From positions 310,001 through 374,000 of the forward strand of contig NZ_JHBV01000016.1 in the NCBI RefSeq assembly GCF_000724545.1: DNA of 64,000 bases, written 5' to 3'. Below are positions 53,268 through 61,525 of this stretch, piece after piece. Made by a program: the position numbers and the translations under genes. Position 1 is the first letter of the stretch. Every line of letters begins with the position of its first letter. The notes below the pieces were generated by a model that worked only from the letters and a program-made list of their open reading frames with translations, searched no databases and had not been told where the DNA came from. Source of the DNA: Aureispira sp. CCB-QB1. Its GTDB lineage: Bacteria; Bacteroidota; Bacteroidia; Chitinophagales; Saprospiraceae.

Positions 53268-53329
53268 ACAGCTCTCACTCTATATCATGTGTTCGTAGCC
53301 TAATATTAATTCTAACACCAACTTTTAAG

Positions 53330-53364
53330 ATGCGCCTAGATGAAACATTACGTTTTAGGCGCAT
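53330..53364 (+). terminator. Intrinsic terminator after the tail-collar gene
   Basis: ATGCGCCTA (53330-53338) and TAGGCGCAT (53356-53364) form a 9-bp stem; T6 follows. On the minus side it also serves the convergent gene at 53375. Confidence 0.85.
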
Positions 53365-53374
53365 TTTTTATTTG

Positions 53375-54079
53375 TTACTGAATGGTTGTTTTTTGCTGCA
53401 TCAATTGTAATAATATTTGATAGTTTTGTTGAGCTAGAATAAACGAAGTATTATCCTGAAATAATTTTTTATACGTTCTTTGAGCCGCTTCCAAATCGTT
53501 TGCTTGTATTTGTATTGCCCCTATAAAATTTAAGCTAGCATGATAATAAGTAACGAGTTCGCTTTCTCCATTTTCTAAAATGATTTCTCGTTGTAACAAT
53601 TTAGCCAAAGGATCATCAAGGTTCTTCTCCATTTGCAAGACGGCATTCCCAAAATCACCATGTGCTTTATATAAAACTGCCATCTCATAACGATACTCTA
53701 AGGCTCTTTTAGGTTCTACCTCAATCAAAGCCATATAAGCAGCCACAGCATCAACATAATTTGTTTGTTCAACCAATGATTTTGCTTTTAACAACAATAG
53801 TTTTCGTTGTTCTAATTCATTAGCCTCTTTTAGAGCTATATCTACGGCTTTTATAGCGGAGTCGTAAGCTCCTACTTTGAAGTAACAATCGGCTAACCTT
53901 TTGTACACGCTGTTGTTGTTAGGATCTAAATCTTCGATTTCATGCAAGTACACAATAGCGGTATGATAATCGTCTAAACTGAGTGCTCTATTGTATTTGT
54001 TCTCAATATGAGAAACTGTTTCTGGTGCCACACAAGCCCATAGCAGCAAAAAAAATGAACAATATATCAAGTATTTCAT
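53375..54079 (-). CDS. TPR lipoprotein (paralogue of 55635-56345)
   Basis: 234 residues from the ATG at 54079, the start that opens a lipoprotein signal (LLLWAC, Cys16). TPR-like helical repeats follow: NKYNRALSLDDYHTAIVYLHEIEDLDP (in parts), YKRLADCYFKVGAYDSAIKAVDIAL, RALEYRYEMAVLYKAHGDFGNA and YHASLNFIGAIQIQANDLEAA. It is homologous to the lipoprotein at 55635-56345 in layout and in the LEYxYE and NFIGxIxI motifs. The two flank the HTTM membrane protein gene. Periplasmic or outer-membrane adaptor; function unknown. Confidence 0.78.
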   Translation of the reverse strand: MKYLIYCSFFLLLWACVAPETVSHIENKYNRALSLDDYHTAIVYLHEIEDLDPNNNSVYKRLADCYFKVGAYDSAIKAVDIALKEANELEQRKLLLLKAKSLVEQTNYVDAVAAYMALIEVEPKRALEYRYEMAVLYKAHGDFGNAVLQMEKNLDDPLAKLLQREIILENGESELVTYYHASLNFIGAIQIQANDLEAAQRTYKKLFQDNTSFILAQQNYQILLQLMQQKTTIQ

Positions 54080-54166
54080 AACTCTATTTTTGGGGTATAT
54101 AATCATGCTCGTCCAATACATTATTCCTATAATGTAACGAACCGTTTATTCTTCTTTATTCTTCCT

Positions 54167-54196
54167 TAGTAGTTAGCTAAGGTGCTACTTCCTAGG
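54167..54196. repeat. Short dispersed hairpin repeat, divergent copy
   Basis: TAGTAGTTAGCTAAGGTGCTACTT: GTAG-TT-AGC can pair with GTGCTAC. Family of 34194-34234 and 43059-43099, but without the TTCGTGGTCGTTGA part. Confidence 0.4.
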
Positions 54197-54215
54197 ACAG
54201 CCTTAAATTATCAGA

Positions 54216-55625
54216 TTACTTAAAATAACCATCTTCATCTGAATAGCGTAAAATCCAATCGTTGTGTTTCCAGTAATGCGTCTCGACACTTGCTAAATCA
54301 ACATCGGGATGAACAATGGGCACAAAAGGGCGCTTATTTCTTGAGACAAGTATTTCACCTCTAATTTCAACATTCTTAAAACCTGCCAACTCGGCTTCCT
54401 TTTTTAAAAATCGAGCAAACTGAGGCACTAAAGTCGGCCAGATTCCTAAACTCTTAACCTGTCTAGGGGATAAAAAATTCTCAGGTACTAATTCAGAATA
54501 ACCCAACTCTACTGTTTTTGTATCGTCCATTTCGACAACACTCATTTTAGCATAAACATCACTACTACCAGACATCATATGCCAGCTGTATAATTTTCCT
54601 TCCTTCGTCCAAAAAACACTTCCATCTATTGCCCAACTTCTAAAAGGGAATAACAACTGAAAAACAACAAATACTCCCAAGCTTATCATTACGACTGATT
54701 GATATACCAGTGACGCTGTTTGTTTCTCTACGACTTCGGCTTGTCCTTCGAGCTGTTTGTTTCTAAAACGTTTGTTAATAAATGCAGCTAATTCAACAGG
54801 AGGAATAAATAAAACAAATGACAGCAACATGGTATAAGGAAACGTTCCTATTCTCAAAAACAAAGCATTCGTCATATTAAAACTAACGACAAGAATAAAC
54901 GCCAGCCACAATGTTCTTCGACATAATAAAAGTCCTCCTATGAATAGGTCAAAAAATATTCCTCCCCAAGTAATTAACATCGAGCAAGGATAAATAATGT
55001 GATGTTTGACCGACCAACCTTTTAACGCAAAACTATTCTCTACCAAAGAATAACCTGCCATATTATCAATCCAATCTTTATTTTGCAACTTAGAAAGTCC
55101 TCCATAAAAGTAGATCACCAGAAACTGGAATCGAAACAAATACAACTGCCACCTAGGAATTTTTCCACTCAAGCCCAAACGCCACTTATCAATTGAAAAT
55201 GCCTGATGTGCATCGGTTGTAGCAAAAAAAATAGCTACTAGTGCGTAGGCATAATAATGATTGTTCCAATACGAAACGTCAATTAAAAATACATAGATGT
55301 AGACAACTGCCATTGCAATACTAGCAAACCGATAATAAACTCCTAACAGTAACATAACAGCCAAAATACAGCCAAGATACAAGGTAAAATTCATGAGTCC
55401 TGGCGGAAGAATTTCTAGCCATTCAAAACCAGGGTATCTAAAATGAAAAATAGGATCAATATAGCGCAGTTTGCCAAGATTCGTCCACAAAATGAGCTTC
55501 CCAAAAAAGTAAAACATAATCACGCCCCAAGCCATTCTAAAAAGAGCTAAAGACTCAGCAGGAACAGACTCAAAAAGGTGTGCTCTTAAACCAACTTTTT
55601 TATCGATGTTAGCTACTTCTGTCAT
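54216..55625 (-). CDS. HTTM-domain membrane protein (vitamin K-dependent gamma-carboxylase-like)
   Basis: 469 residues from the ATG at 55625. About nine transmembrane helices, with HTTM motifs LALFRMAWGVIMFY, SYWNNHYYAYALVAIFF, FRFQFLVIYFYGGLSKLQNKDWI and SFNMTNALFLRIGTFPYTML, then a soluble C-terminal domain (about 335-469). HTTM proteins are distant relatives of vitamin K-dependent gamma-carboxylase; the bacterial substrate is unknown. It lies between two paralogous TPR lipoprotein genes, 9 bp after the upstream one, so a three-gene functional unit is likely. Confidence 0.85.
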   Translation of the reverse strand: MTEVANIDKKVGLRAHLFESVPAESLALFRMAWGVIMFYFFGKLILWTNLGKLRYIDPIFHFRYPGFEWLEILPPGLMNFTLYLGCILAVMLLLGVYYRFASIAMAVVYIYVFLIDVSYWNNHYYAYALVAIFFATTDAHQAFSIDKWRLGLSGKIPRWQLYLFRFQFLVIYFYGGLSKLQNKDWIDNMAGYSLVENSFALKGWSVKHHIIYPCSMLITWGGIFFDLFIGGLLLCRRTLWLAFILVVSFNMTNALFLRIGTFPYTMLLSFVLFIPPVELAAFINKRFRNKQLEGQAEVVEKQTASLVYQSVVMISLGVFVVFQLLFPFRSWAIDGSVFWTKEGKLYSWHMMSGSSDVYAKMSVVEMDDTKTVELGYSELVPENFLSPRQVKSLGIWPTLVPQFARFLKKEAELAGFKNVEIRGEILVSRNKRPFVPIVHPDVDLASVETHYWKHNDWILRYSDEDGYFK

Positions 55626-55634
55626 ATACAAGTT

Positions 55635-56345
55635 TTATTTCTTGGCAGTACTTGCTTTTAATTGTTCCAACAATTTTTTGTTTCCTGCGGCCAACTTAAA
55701 GGGAACCCCCAAGCGAGTAATTTCATCATAAATAGCGGTGGCAGCATCAAAATCATTGGTTTCAATTTTTATATATCCGATATAATTGAGAGCCGCTAAA
55801 TAATAAGAGACATTATCTTCTCCCCAATCCGAATGAATTTTAGTTAAAGTTGTTTTACTCGCTGGCAAATCCCGCACCTGTTCCATTGTTTGAATACCAT
55901 TCTGAATATCTCTTGCTTGAAAATACAGGACACCAATTTCATACAAATACTCCAACGCCTTCGTTTTATCTAGCCCTTTGAGTACATTGTAGGCAGCTAT
56001 TGCTTCTGGATAGTTTCGAGATGCTGTCAATGATTCTGCTTTTAATGTCCATAAAACTAGCTGTTCTTCTAGAGTTACTTTAGGTATTAACTCCTCTGCA
56101 ACTTTGATTGCACCAGCATAGTTTTTAGTTACCTTGTATAATTCTGCTAATTGTATCGCTGTAGAATCAAGATTGGGGTTGATTGCTAATAGCTCGTGGG
56201 CATAGTAAATAGCCGTGTAATAATCATTATAACCAATTGCTTTGTCCAATTGTACTTGCAACTGTTCTGTAGATGTAGTATTATTGTTGGTACACGAAAC
56301 AAAGAGACCAAACAGAATGCTGTATAAGGTTATTTTGAGGTTCAT
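55635..56345 (-). CDS. TPR lipoprotein (paralogue of 53375-54079)
   Basis: 236 residues. Lipoprotein signal FVSC (Cys18). TPR repeats: LDKAIGYNDYYTAIYYAHELLAINP (in parts), LAELYKVTKNYAGAIKVAEEL, KALEYLYEIGVLYFQARD and YLAALNYIGYIKIETNDFDAA. Matches its paralogue across the length. It precedes the HTTM gene and is first in the operon. Confidence 0.8.
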   Translation of the reverse strand: MNLKITLYSILFGLFVSCTNNNTTSTEQLQVQLDKAIGYNDYYTAIYYAHELLAINPNLDSTAIQLAELYKVTKNYAGAIKVAEELIPKVTLEEQLVLWTLKAESLTASRNYPEAIAAYNVLKGLDKTKALEYLYEIGVLYFQARDIQNGIQTMEQVRDLPASKTTLTKIHSDWGEDNVSYYLAALNYIGYIKIETNDFDAATAIYDEITRLGVPFKLAAGNKKLLEQLKASTAKK

Positions 56346-56738
56346 AGACTTTTTTGTATTAATTTAGTAGAGATTATCAATAGCTCGGGTTTTAATACGC
56401 TCTAGTTTTTGAAGGAGTTGTTATTAGTTAGTCATTCGCACTCCACGCCCTCACAAAACCACTAACTATCAACAAAATACACCTTCAATCAGATTAATAT
56501 TTTGTCATCCTAATGGTGCTAATAGATAATTTCAACGACCACAAAGTAGTCGTGCAGTTAACTAACTATTGTATTAAGAGAATCCTAACAAATATAACAT
56601 TATTACGCAATTTTCCTTCTATAAAATTTATAACAATCTTATTTCTCATAAATCGACATTAACAAAATAAAATATCGCCCAATACACATTCCTTAATAAA
56701 CCACTAATACGAATCAACTACAAAAAACCAATATATTC
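56346..56738. other. Divergent intergenic region upstream of recD2
   Basis: 393 bp without a gene. Contains the repeat at 56532-56568 and a TAGTTAG ... CTAACTA inverted pair at about 56428-56464. It must hold promoters for both flanking genes. Confidence 0.45.
56532..56568. repeat. Short dispersed hairpin repeat, inverted copy
   Basis: TCAACGACCACAAAGTAG-TCGTGCAGTTAACTAACTA is the reverse complement form of the family at 34194-34234 (GTAGTTAGC ... CTACTTCGTGGTCGTTGA). Its end has about three substitutions and a short insertion. Confidence 0.5.
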
Positions 56739-59249
56739 ATGGAAACTTTTATTGGAATTATACACCGAGTAACTTATCACAATACAGAAACGGGGTGGAC
56801 TGTTTTAAAAGTTAATCCAATGCAAAGTTTGCACGAGTTAAGAACGGTTACAGTCCATCAAGCCAATGTTTTTGCGGGGGCAACGATGGAATTTGAAGGA
56901 GAATGGGTACAACACCCTAAATTTGGCGAGCAGTTCAAAGCTCATAAAATTATTGAACGAAAGCCCGCTACTGCCTCTGCTTTAGAAAAGTACTTAGGTT
57001 CAGGGATGATTCGTGGAGTAGGTCCCAAAATTGCAAAGCGCATTGTCAACTATTTTGGAGCAGATACCTTAGATATTTTTGAATATAAAATTGAACGGTT
57101 AACGGAAGTTCCTGGAATTGCCAGTACAAAATTGCAGCAAATTACCAATTCATGGGTCGAGCATCGAGAAATTCGAAATGTGATGCTATTTCTTCAAAGT
57201 TATGGCATTAGCACCCTATTTGCAGTGAAGATTTTTAAGCAATATGGCAACGATGCGATCCGTATTGTTCAAGAAAATCCTTATCAATTATCCAAAGATA
57301 TTTATGGCATTGGTTTCTTTTCTGCTGATAAAATTGCCTTGAATATTGGTTTGGAAAAAGACAGCCCTCAACGAATACGAGCAGCAATTAGTCACGTTTT
57401 GGCAGCTAGTAGAGAGCAAGGACATTGTTATTTGGAGTTAGCAAATATTCAATTAGAAGTAAAAAAATTATTACAACAGGATTTTACAACATTGGTTCTT
57501 CAAGAAATTGTAGGTATGGAGGCTGATAACGAGCTAAAAACAAGACAACAAGATACCTTAACGTGCTACTACTCCAAGAGCTTATACTATGACGAACTCA
57601 ATACCGCTCATTTAACCAAACAACTACGCCAACAAAAAATCCAAATTGATCTAAAAAGAGTAAACAATTGGCTAGGACGTTATAATCAGCGTCAAAAATT
57701 TCCGCTTAGCCAAGAGCAATATCACGCTGTACTAGGTGCTGTAGCGCAGCCTTTTTCTATCTTAACAGGAGGTCCTGGTTGTGGAAAGACCACCACCACA
57801 AAAGCCTTGGTTCAACTCCTTCGTGCTATGAAAAAGCGTATTTTATTAGCCGCACCAACTGGTCGAGCTGCACAACGCATGGCTGAAGTTATTGGTATGG
57901 AAGCTCAAACCATCCATCGTTTATTGGTTTGGCAACCTGGCTCTGGGCAGTTTCAAAAAAACGAAGAAGAGCCTTTGGAATGTGATTTCATTATTATTGA
58001 CGAATCGTCTATGTTAGATATTTCTCTGGCTGCTTCCTTACTCAAAGCCATTCCAACTAAAGCCCAAGTCTTGTTGATTGGAGATGCCGACCAATTACCT
58101 TCGGTAGGCGCAGGAAATGTTCTAAAAGACTTGATAGATAGTCAAGTTGTTCCTACGTACCAGCTCTTGAAAATTTTTCGCCAAGCACAAGAAAGTCGCA
58201 TCATTCAATACGCACACCAAATTAATAAAGGACAAGTACCTAAAATTGAGTCGCCAATTCACCAAACTAATGCATGGGAACAAGGTATTGATTGCCTATT
58301 CATTGATTCGGACGAAGCGACCAAAGATCAATTGAAATTCATCCAGAAAATCAACAAAACGATGAAAGAGGTGCTTGAAAACAATAATATTGCCTTTGTC
58401 AAGGAATCGGATGAAACCTACAAATCTGTTCAAATGAAAAAAGATTTCTACATCCAAGAAACTTCAGAAAAAGAAATAGATGCAATTCGACGCAAAGGAG
58501 TTCGTTCTTATGTTTTTAATATTCCTGATAAATATTTAAATGCTGATTTGAATGCGCTTTTAAAATCGTCAAGTGAAGCAACAGCTTTAAAACAAGTTTT
58601 GCAAAATATTCATCCGTGGTCTTCGCTTCATTATGGTTTGACCGCAGCAGAAATGATCGTTCGTTTATACACCAAAACAATTCCTAACAAATTCTCTACT
58701 CTATTAGAAACACAGATTTTAGCTCCCATGAAAGTAGGCAGCATGGGAACCAACAATCTCAATCAGTTGATTCAAGCAATGGCAAACCCCGCTCAACAAG
58801 GCAAAGCGTCCATCGAGATGGGGAGCCGTGTCTTTAGAATAGGCGATCGAGTTATTCAACGCCGAAACAATTACGATTTAGAAGTTTTTAATGGTGATAT
58901 TGGAATTATTACGTCCATCAATTCTTTAGATATGGTATTAGCTGTTCAATATCAAAATGGCTCTGAAACTAGAATTGTTGAATATCAAAAACAAGACATT
59001 ATTGACCTAGAGTTAGCCTATGCCATTACCATTCACAAATCTCAAGGAAGTGAATTTGATATTGTTATCATTCCATTGGTTTTACAACACTTTAGCATGT
59101 TGTATCGCAACTTGATTTATACAGCATTGACCCGAGCTAAAAAAATGGCTATTTTTGTAGGTACTCGAAAAGCATTGGGTATTGCGGTTCGGAATATTGA
59201 CAATCGTCAACGAAAGACCATGCTAAAAGAACTTTTGCTACAATCATGA
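56739..59249 (+). CDS. recD2: RecD2-like SF1 DNA helicase with an internal insertion
   Basis: 836 residues; typical RecD2 has about 740. N-terminal OB-like and helix-hairpin-helix region (YLGSGMIRGVGPKIAKRIV, TEVPGIASTKLQQI), Walker A GGPGCGKTTTT (about 344-354), LLAAPTGRAAQRM, Walker B IIIDESSM (about 417), GDADQLPSVGAG, and C-terminal UvrD_C_2 with YAITIHKSQGSEFD (about 757). A segment of about 100 residues (about 530-632) has no counterpart in usual RecD2; it sits after DCLFIDSDEA and before the LYTKTIPNKF strand. 5'-3' helicase of repair or recombination. Convergent with the next gene by 4 bp. Confidence 0.92.
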   Translation: METFIGIIHRVTYHNTETGWTVLKVNPMQSLHELRTVTVHQANVFAGATMEFEGEWVQHPKFGEQFKAHKIIERKPATASALEKYLGSGMIRGVGPKIAKRIVNYFGADTLDIFEYKIERLTEVPGIASTKLQQITNSWVEHREIRNVMLFLQSYGISTLFAVKIFKQYGNDAIRIVQENPYQLSKDIYGIGFFSADKIALNIGLEKDSPQRIRAAISHVLAASREQGHCYLELANIQLEVKKLLQQDFTTLVLQEIVGMEADNELKTRQQDTLTCYYSKSLYYDELNTAHLTKQLRQQKIQIDLKRVNNWLGRYNQRQKFPLSQEQYHAVLGAVAQPFSILTGGPGCGKTTTTKALVQLLRAMKKRILLAAPTGRAAQRMAEVIGMEAQTIHRLLVWQPGSGQFQKNEEEPLECDFIIIDESSMLDISLAASLLKAIPTKAQVLLIGDADQLPSVGAGNVLKDLIDSQVVPTYQLLKIFRQAQESRIIQYAHQINKGQVPKIESPIHQTNAWEQGIDCLFIDSDEATKDQLKFIQKINKTMKEVLENNNIAFVKESDETYKSVQMKKDFYIQETSEKEIDAIRRKGVRSYVFNIPDKYLNADLNALLKSSSEATALKQVLQNIHPWSSLHYGLTAAEMIVRLYTKTIPNKFSTLLETQILAPMKVGSMGTNNLNQLIQAMANPAQQGKASIEMGSRVFRIGDRVIQRRNNYDLEVFNGDIGIITSINSLDMVLAVQYQNGSETRIVEYQKQDIIDLELAYAITIHKSQGSEFDIVIIPLVLQHFSMLYRNLIYTALTRAKKMAIFVGTRKALGIAVRNIDNRQRKTMLKELLLQS

Positions 59250-59253
59250 CCAA

Positions 59254-59814
59254 TTACTGAATGGCTGCTATCAATATTTCCCATTCATCTGTCTGTGCCT
59301 TATCCAAAACAACGGCTTTGTTCTCTAAATCAACCACCTTATCAAAACTTCTTAAATCGCCATCTTTAAAATACAACTTCACCTGACGCTTTTTTGTTTT
59401 GTCTGCCTCGTAAGCCGCTAAGTTTGCAGGGGAAGCATTGTACTCTTCCAAAGTGTAGAGTGCCGCTATTGGTTTTCCTTCATGGTAATAAAAAACAGCT
59501 TCTTGTGCTTTCATTCCTCCTGCAAAACAGAACACATATTTTTTTAGATCCTTATAATCTTTAACTGCACACTCATGTATTTCTTGAATAGTAATATTAC
59601 GCTCAATCGGTTTAAATTCCGCTGTTTCTTGATCAATTTTTTGAATTAGTTGATCTACATTTAATGTTGTAGTAGCAACAGTAGGCTTTGAAGGGGCAAC
59701 TTCTACCTTGACATTCACCTCTTGCGGATTGGTTGTTCTGTCCTTCGTTTTCTTGGTTCCACAACCAATTAAAATAAAAAGCCCTGTGCCGAATAGTAGT
59801 TTGTATACTTGCAT
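59254..59814 (-). CDS. Hypothetical lipoprotein
   Basis: 186 residues. Lipobox LIGC (Cys18). A low-complexity Thr/Lys/Val linker (about 20-50) is followed by a compact alpha/beta domain with a conserved-looking ECAVKDYKDLKKYVFCFAGG (Cys-x16-Cys) and EAVFYYHEGKPIAALYTLEEY, a PepSY-like beta-hairpin character. Not recognised. It ends 4 bp from the recD2 stop. Confidence 0.6.
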   Translation of the reverse strand: MQVYKLLFGTGLFILIGCGTKKTKDRTTNPQEVNVKVEVAPSKPTVATTTLNVDQLIQKIDQETAEFKPIERNITIQEIHECAVKDYKDLKKYVFCFAGGMKAQEAVFYYHEGKPIAALYTLEEYNASPANLAAYEADKTKKRQVKLYFKDGDLRSFDKVVDLENKAVVLDKAQTDEWEILIAAIQ

Positions 59815-59908
59815 GTTACGTTATTTATAAATTAAGTCGGTTTATTTTCATAGAAAAATCAAACATCTACGAAATCTTCGGTTGTAATACAACGATTAAC
59901 AAATTTCA

Positions 59909-60499
59909 TTACAACATCTTAACCTTTATAGTGTGTGTTTTGTTTTTCATTGAATTGACTTCTTCTATCAAAGCATTGGCACTAAATATATTATTATCCG
60001 AAGACGTTCTACTACTATAAAAATTAATTGTAATCATATAATTAGGATTCTGCAAGGCATCCAAAGCTTCCTTACTAATGTTTAAGTTTTCAATGTGCAT
60101 GGTTTGGGTCTCATTCTGTTCATATAACAATGCGATACTTTTAAGGTATATTTGTTCATCCTCTTCATTATAATAATCTTTACCAGCAACATTTGACACA
60201 TCTTTGGGCAATCCGCTTAAAGCAATATCAACAACCAAACGCTCTTTACCACTATCCAATATCTTTTGTACACCTTCTGAAAAATCAAAATGAATGGCAA
60301 AAGATGGCACAGGAATGCTATCTGGAGGATTCGGAGTTGCTTGGTTCTCATCAGACACTGTTGTATTTTCTTCCACCTCTCGCAACACTTCTGTATTGGT
60401 TGCTAAAGTATCCGTTACTGTCTCTACATTAGTCGATGGGCTTGTTTCATTAGCGCAAGCAGTTAATAAAAATAAGAAAATTAGATAGTAAAATTTCAT
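59909..60499 (-). CDS. Hypothetical lipoprotein
   Basis: 196 residues. Lipobox LTAC (Cys15). A Thr/Glu-rich linker (about 16-65) is followed by a beta-rich domain (66-196) without recognisable motif. Single gene, divergent from the 60659 gene. Not recognised; the similarity in layout to the preceding lipoprotein is only in the linker. Confidence 0.6.
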   Translation of the reverse strand: MKFYYLIFLFLLTACANETSPSTNVETVTDTLATNTEVLREVEENTTVSDENQATPNPPDSIPVPSFAIHFDFSEGVQKILDSGKERLVVDIALSGLPKDVSNVAGKDYYNEEDEQIYLKSIALLYEQNETQTMHIENLNISKEALDALQNPNYMITINFYSSRTSSDNNIFSANALIEEVNSMKNKTHTIKVKML

Positions 60500-60658
60500 G
60501 ACTTAGTTTTGTGTAAAAAAGTTATTTAATATCGCTACGAATACAATTTTTAAGCATTGTAACCACCTCTTTTTGTAGCAAACAGAGGTAAATCTCCAAT
60601 TAAAATGGCACTATTAATGTACGATTAACTATCATTATTAAATACAAAATCAAATATT

Positions 60659-61450
60659 ATGCATCAGTCCATTTTAAGCCTCTTTTTTAGTTGCTTTTTA
60701 GCACTTTATGCTCAAGCTCAACTCCAAAACACAGGTTCTCAAAAACCTCCTTTTGAAATTTTGCATGACCAAACAAAGGAATACTGGTTTAATCAAATAG
60801 AAAAGAGGCTACAAGAAAACGAGCTCTCTAATGAAGAAAATTTCACATTTAGTTTTGTAGATTTAGATGGCAATAAACAAGTTGAACTAATTACTTTTTC
60901 TGGAGATGAACATTATAAAATTACTAGAGTTTTTAATCTTGTTTTTTTAGAAAATGGGAATATACAATTAAAAAAAATTCATCAGTGTAATGATGCCTAT
61001 TCTTTAATTCTTGACTTGGATAAAGATGGCATTCCTGAATTATTGGAACCAGCAGTTACCCCCCAATTTTTAGCTCAGTTTGACAGTCCGTTATCCCCAG
61101 AAAATGCTTCCATTCAAGACTATATCGAGACGATTTTTAGTACAAGTCCTTCCTCCTATTCTGATGTACAGGCAATCCATCAAAAAGCAGAGCATGAATT
61201 CTCAAAAATTATTAATGATCAAGATCAAAAAGCAAACTACTTCCAAAACTCTAGGTTGTTTTTTCGAATGCCCATCCAAATTCTCACATACCAAGATGGA
61301 AAATTTGTTAACGCAACTTCGTTTTATAAAAATCATCTAGAATGGAAAGCAGCCATACTCGAACAACTAAAAAATAAAACGACAACACTACAAGCGAAGC
61401 AGTTTCTTGATTTGGTTCTTAAAGACACTCAATTGATGTTAGAAAAATGA
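60659..61450 (+). CDS. Hypothetical secreted protein with VCBS/EF-hand-like calcium loops
   Basis: 263 residues with a Sec signal peptide (cleavage after LYAQA). Two FxDLDGNKQVE and LDLDKDGIPELLE segments (about 68-78 and 119-131) look like VCBS/FG-GAP-like calcium loops of a small beta domain. C-terminal helices follow. Not further recognised. Convergent with the lysin-like gene. Confidence 0.65.
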   Translation: MHQSILSLFFSCFLALYAQAQLQNTGSQKPPFEILHDQTKEYWFNQIEKRLQENELSNEENFTFSFVDLDGNKQVELITFSGDEHYKITRVFNLVFLENGNIQLKKIHQCNDAYSLILDLDKDGIPELLEPAVTPQFLAQFDSPLSPENASIQDYIETIFSTSPSSYSDVQAIHQKAEHEFSKIINDQDQKANYFQNSRLFFRMPIQILTYQDGKFVNATSFYKNHLEWKAAILEQLKNKTTTLQAKQFLDLVLKDTQLMLEK

Positions 61451-61525
61451 CTTTACTCTAAAGTACAACGTACTATTTGTTTTAGACAAATAGTACGCTG
61501 CCGACCAAGCCTTAATAAAAGAACC

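Noticed and set aside
60560-60586. A TGTAAC box like those at the T9SS promoters
   Set aside because: TGTAAC is present, but 16 bases further the sequence is AAACAG rather than RTTAWD, so the second half of the motif is missing.
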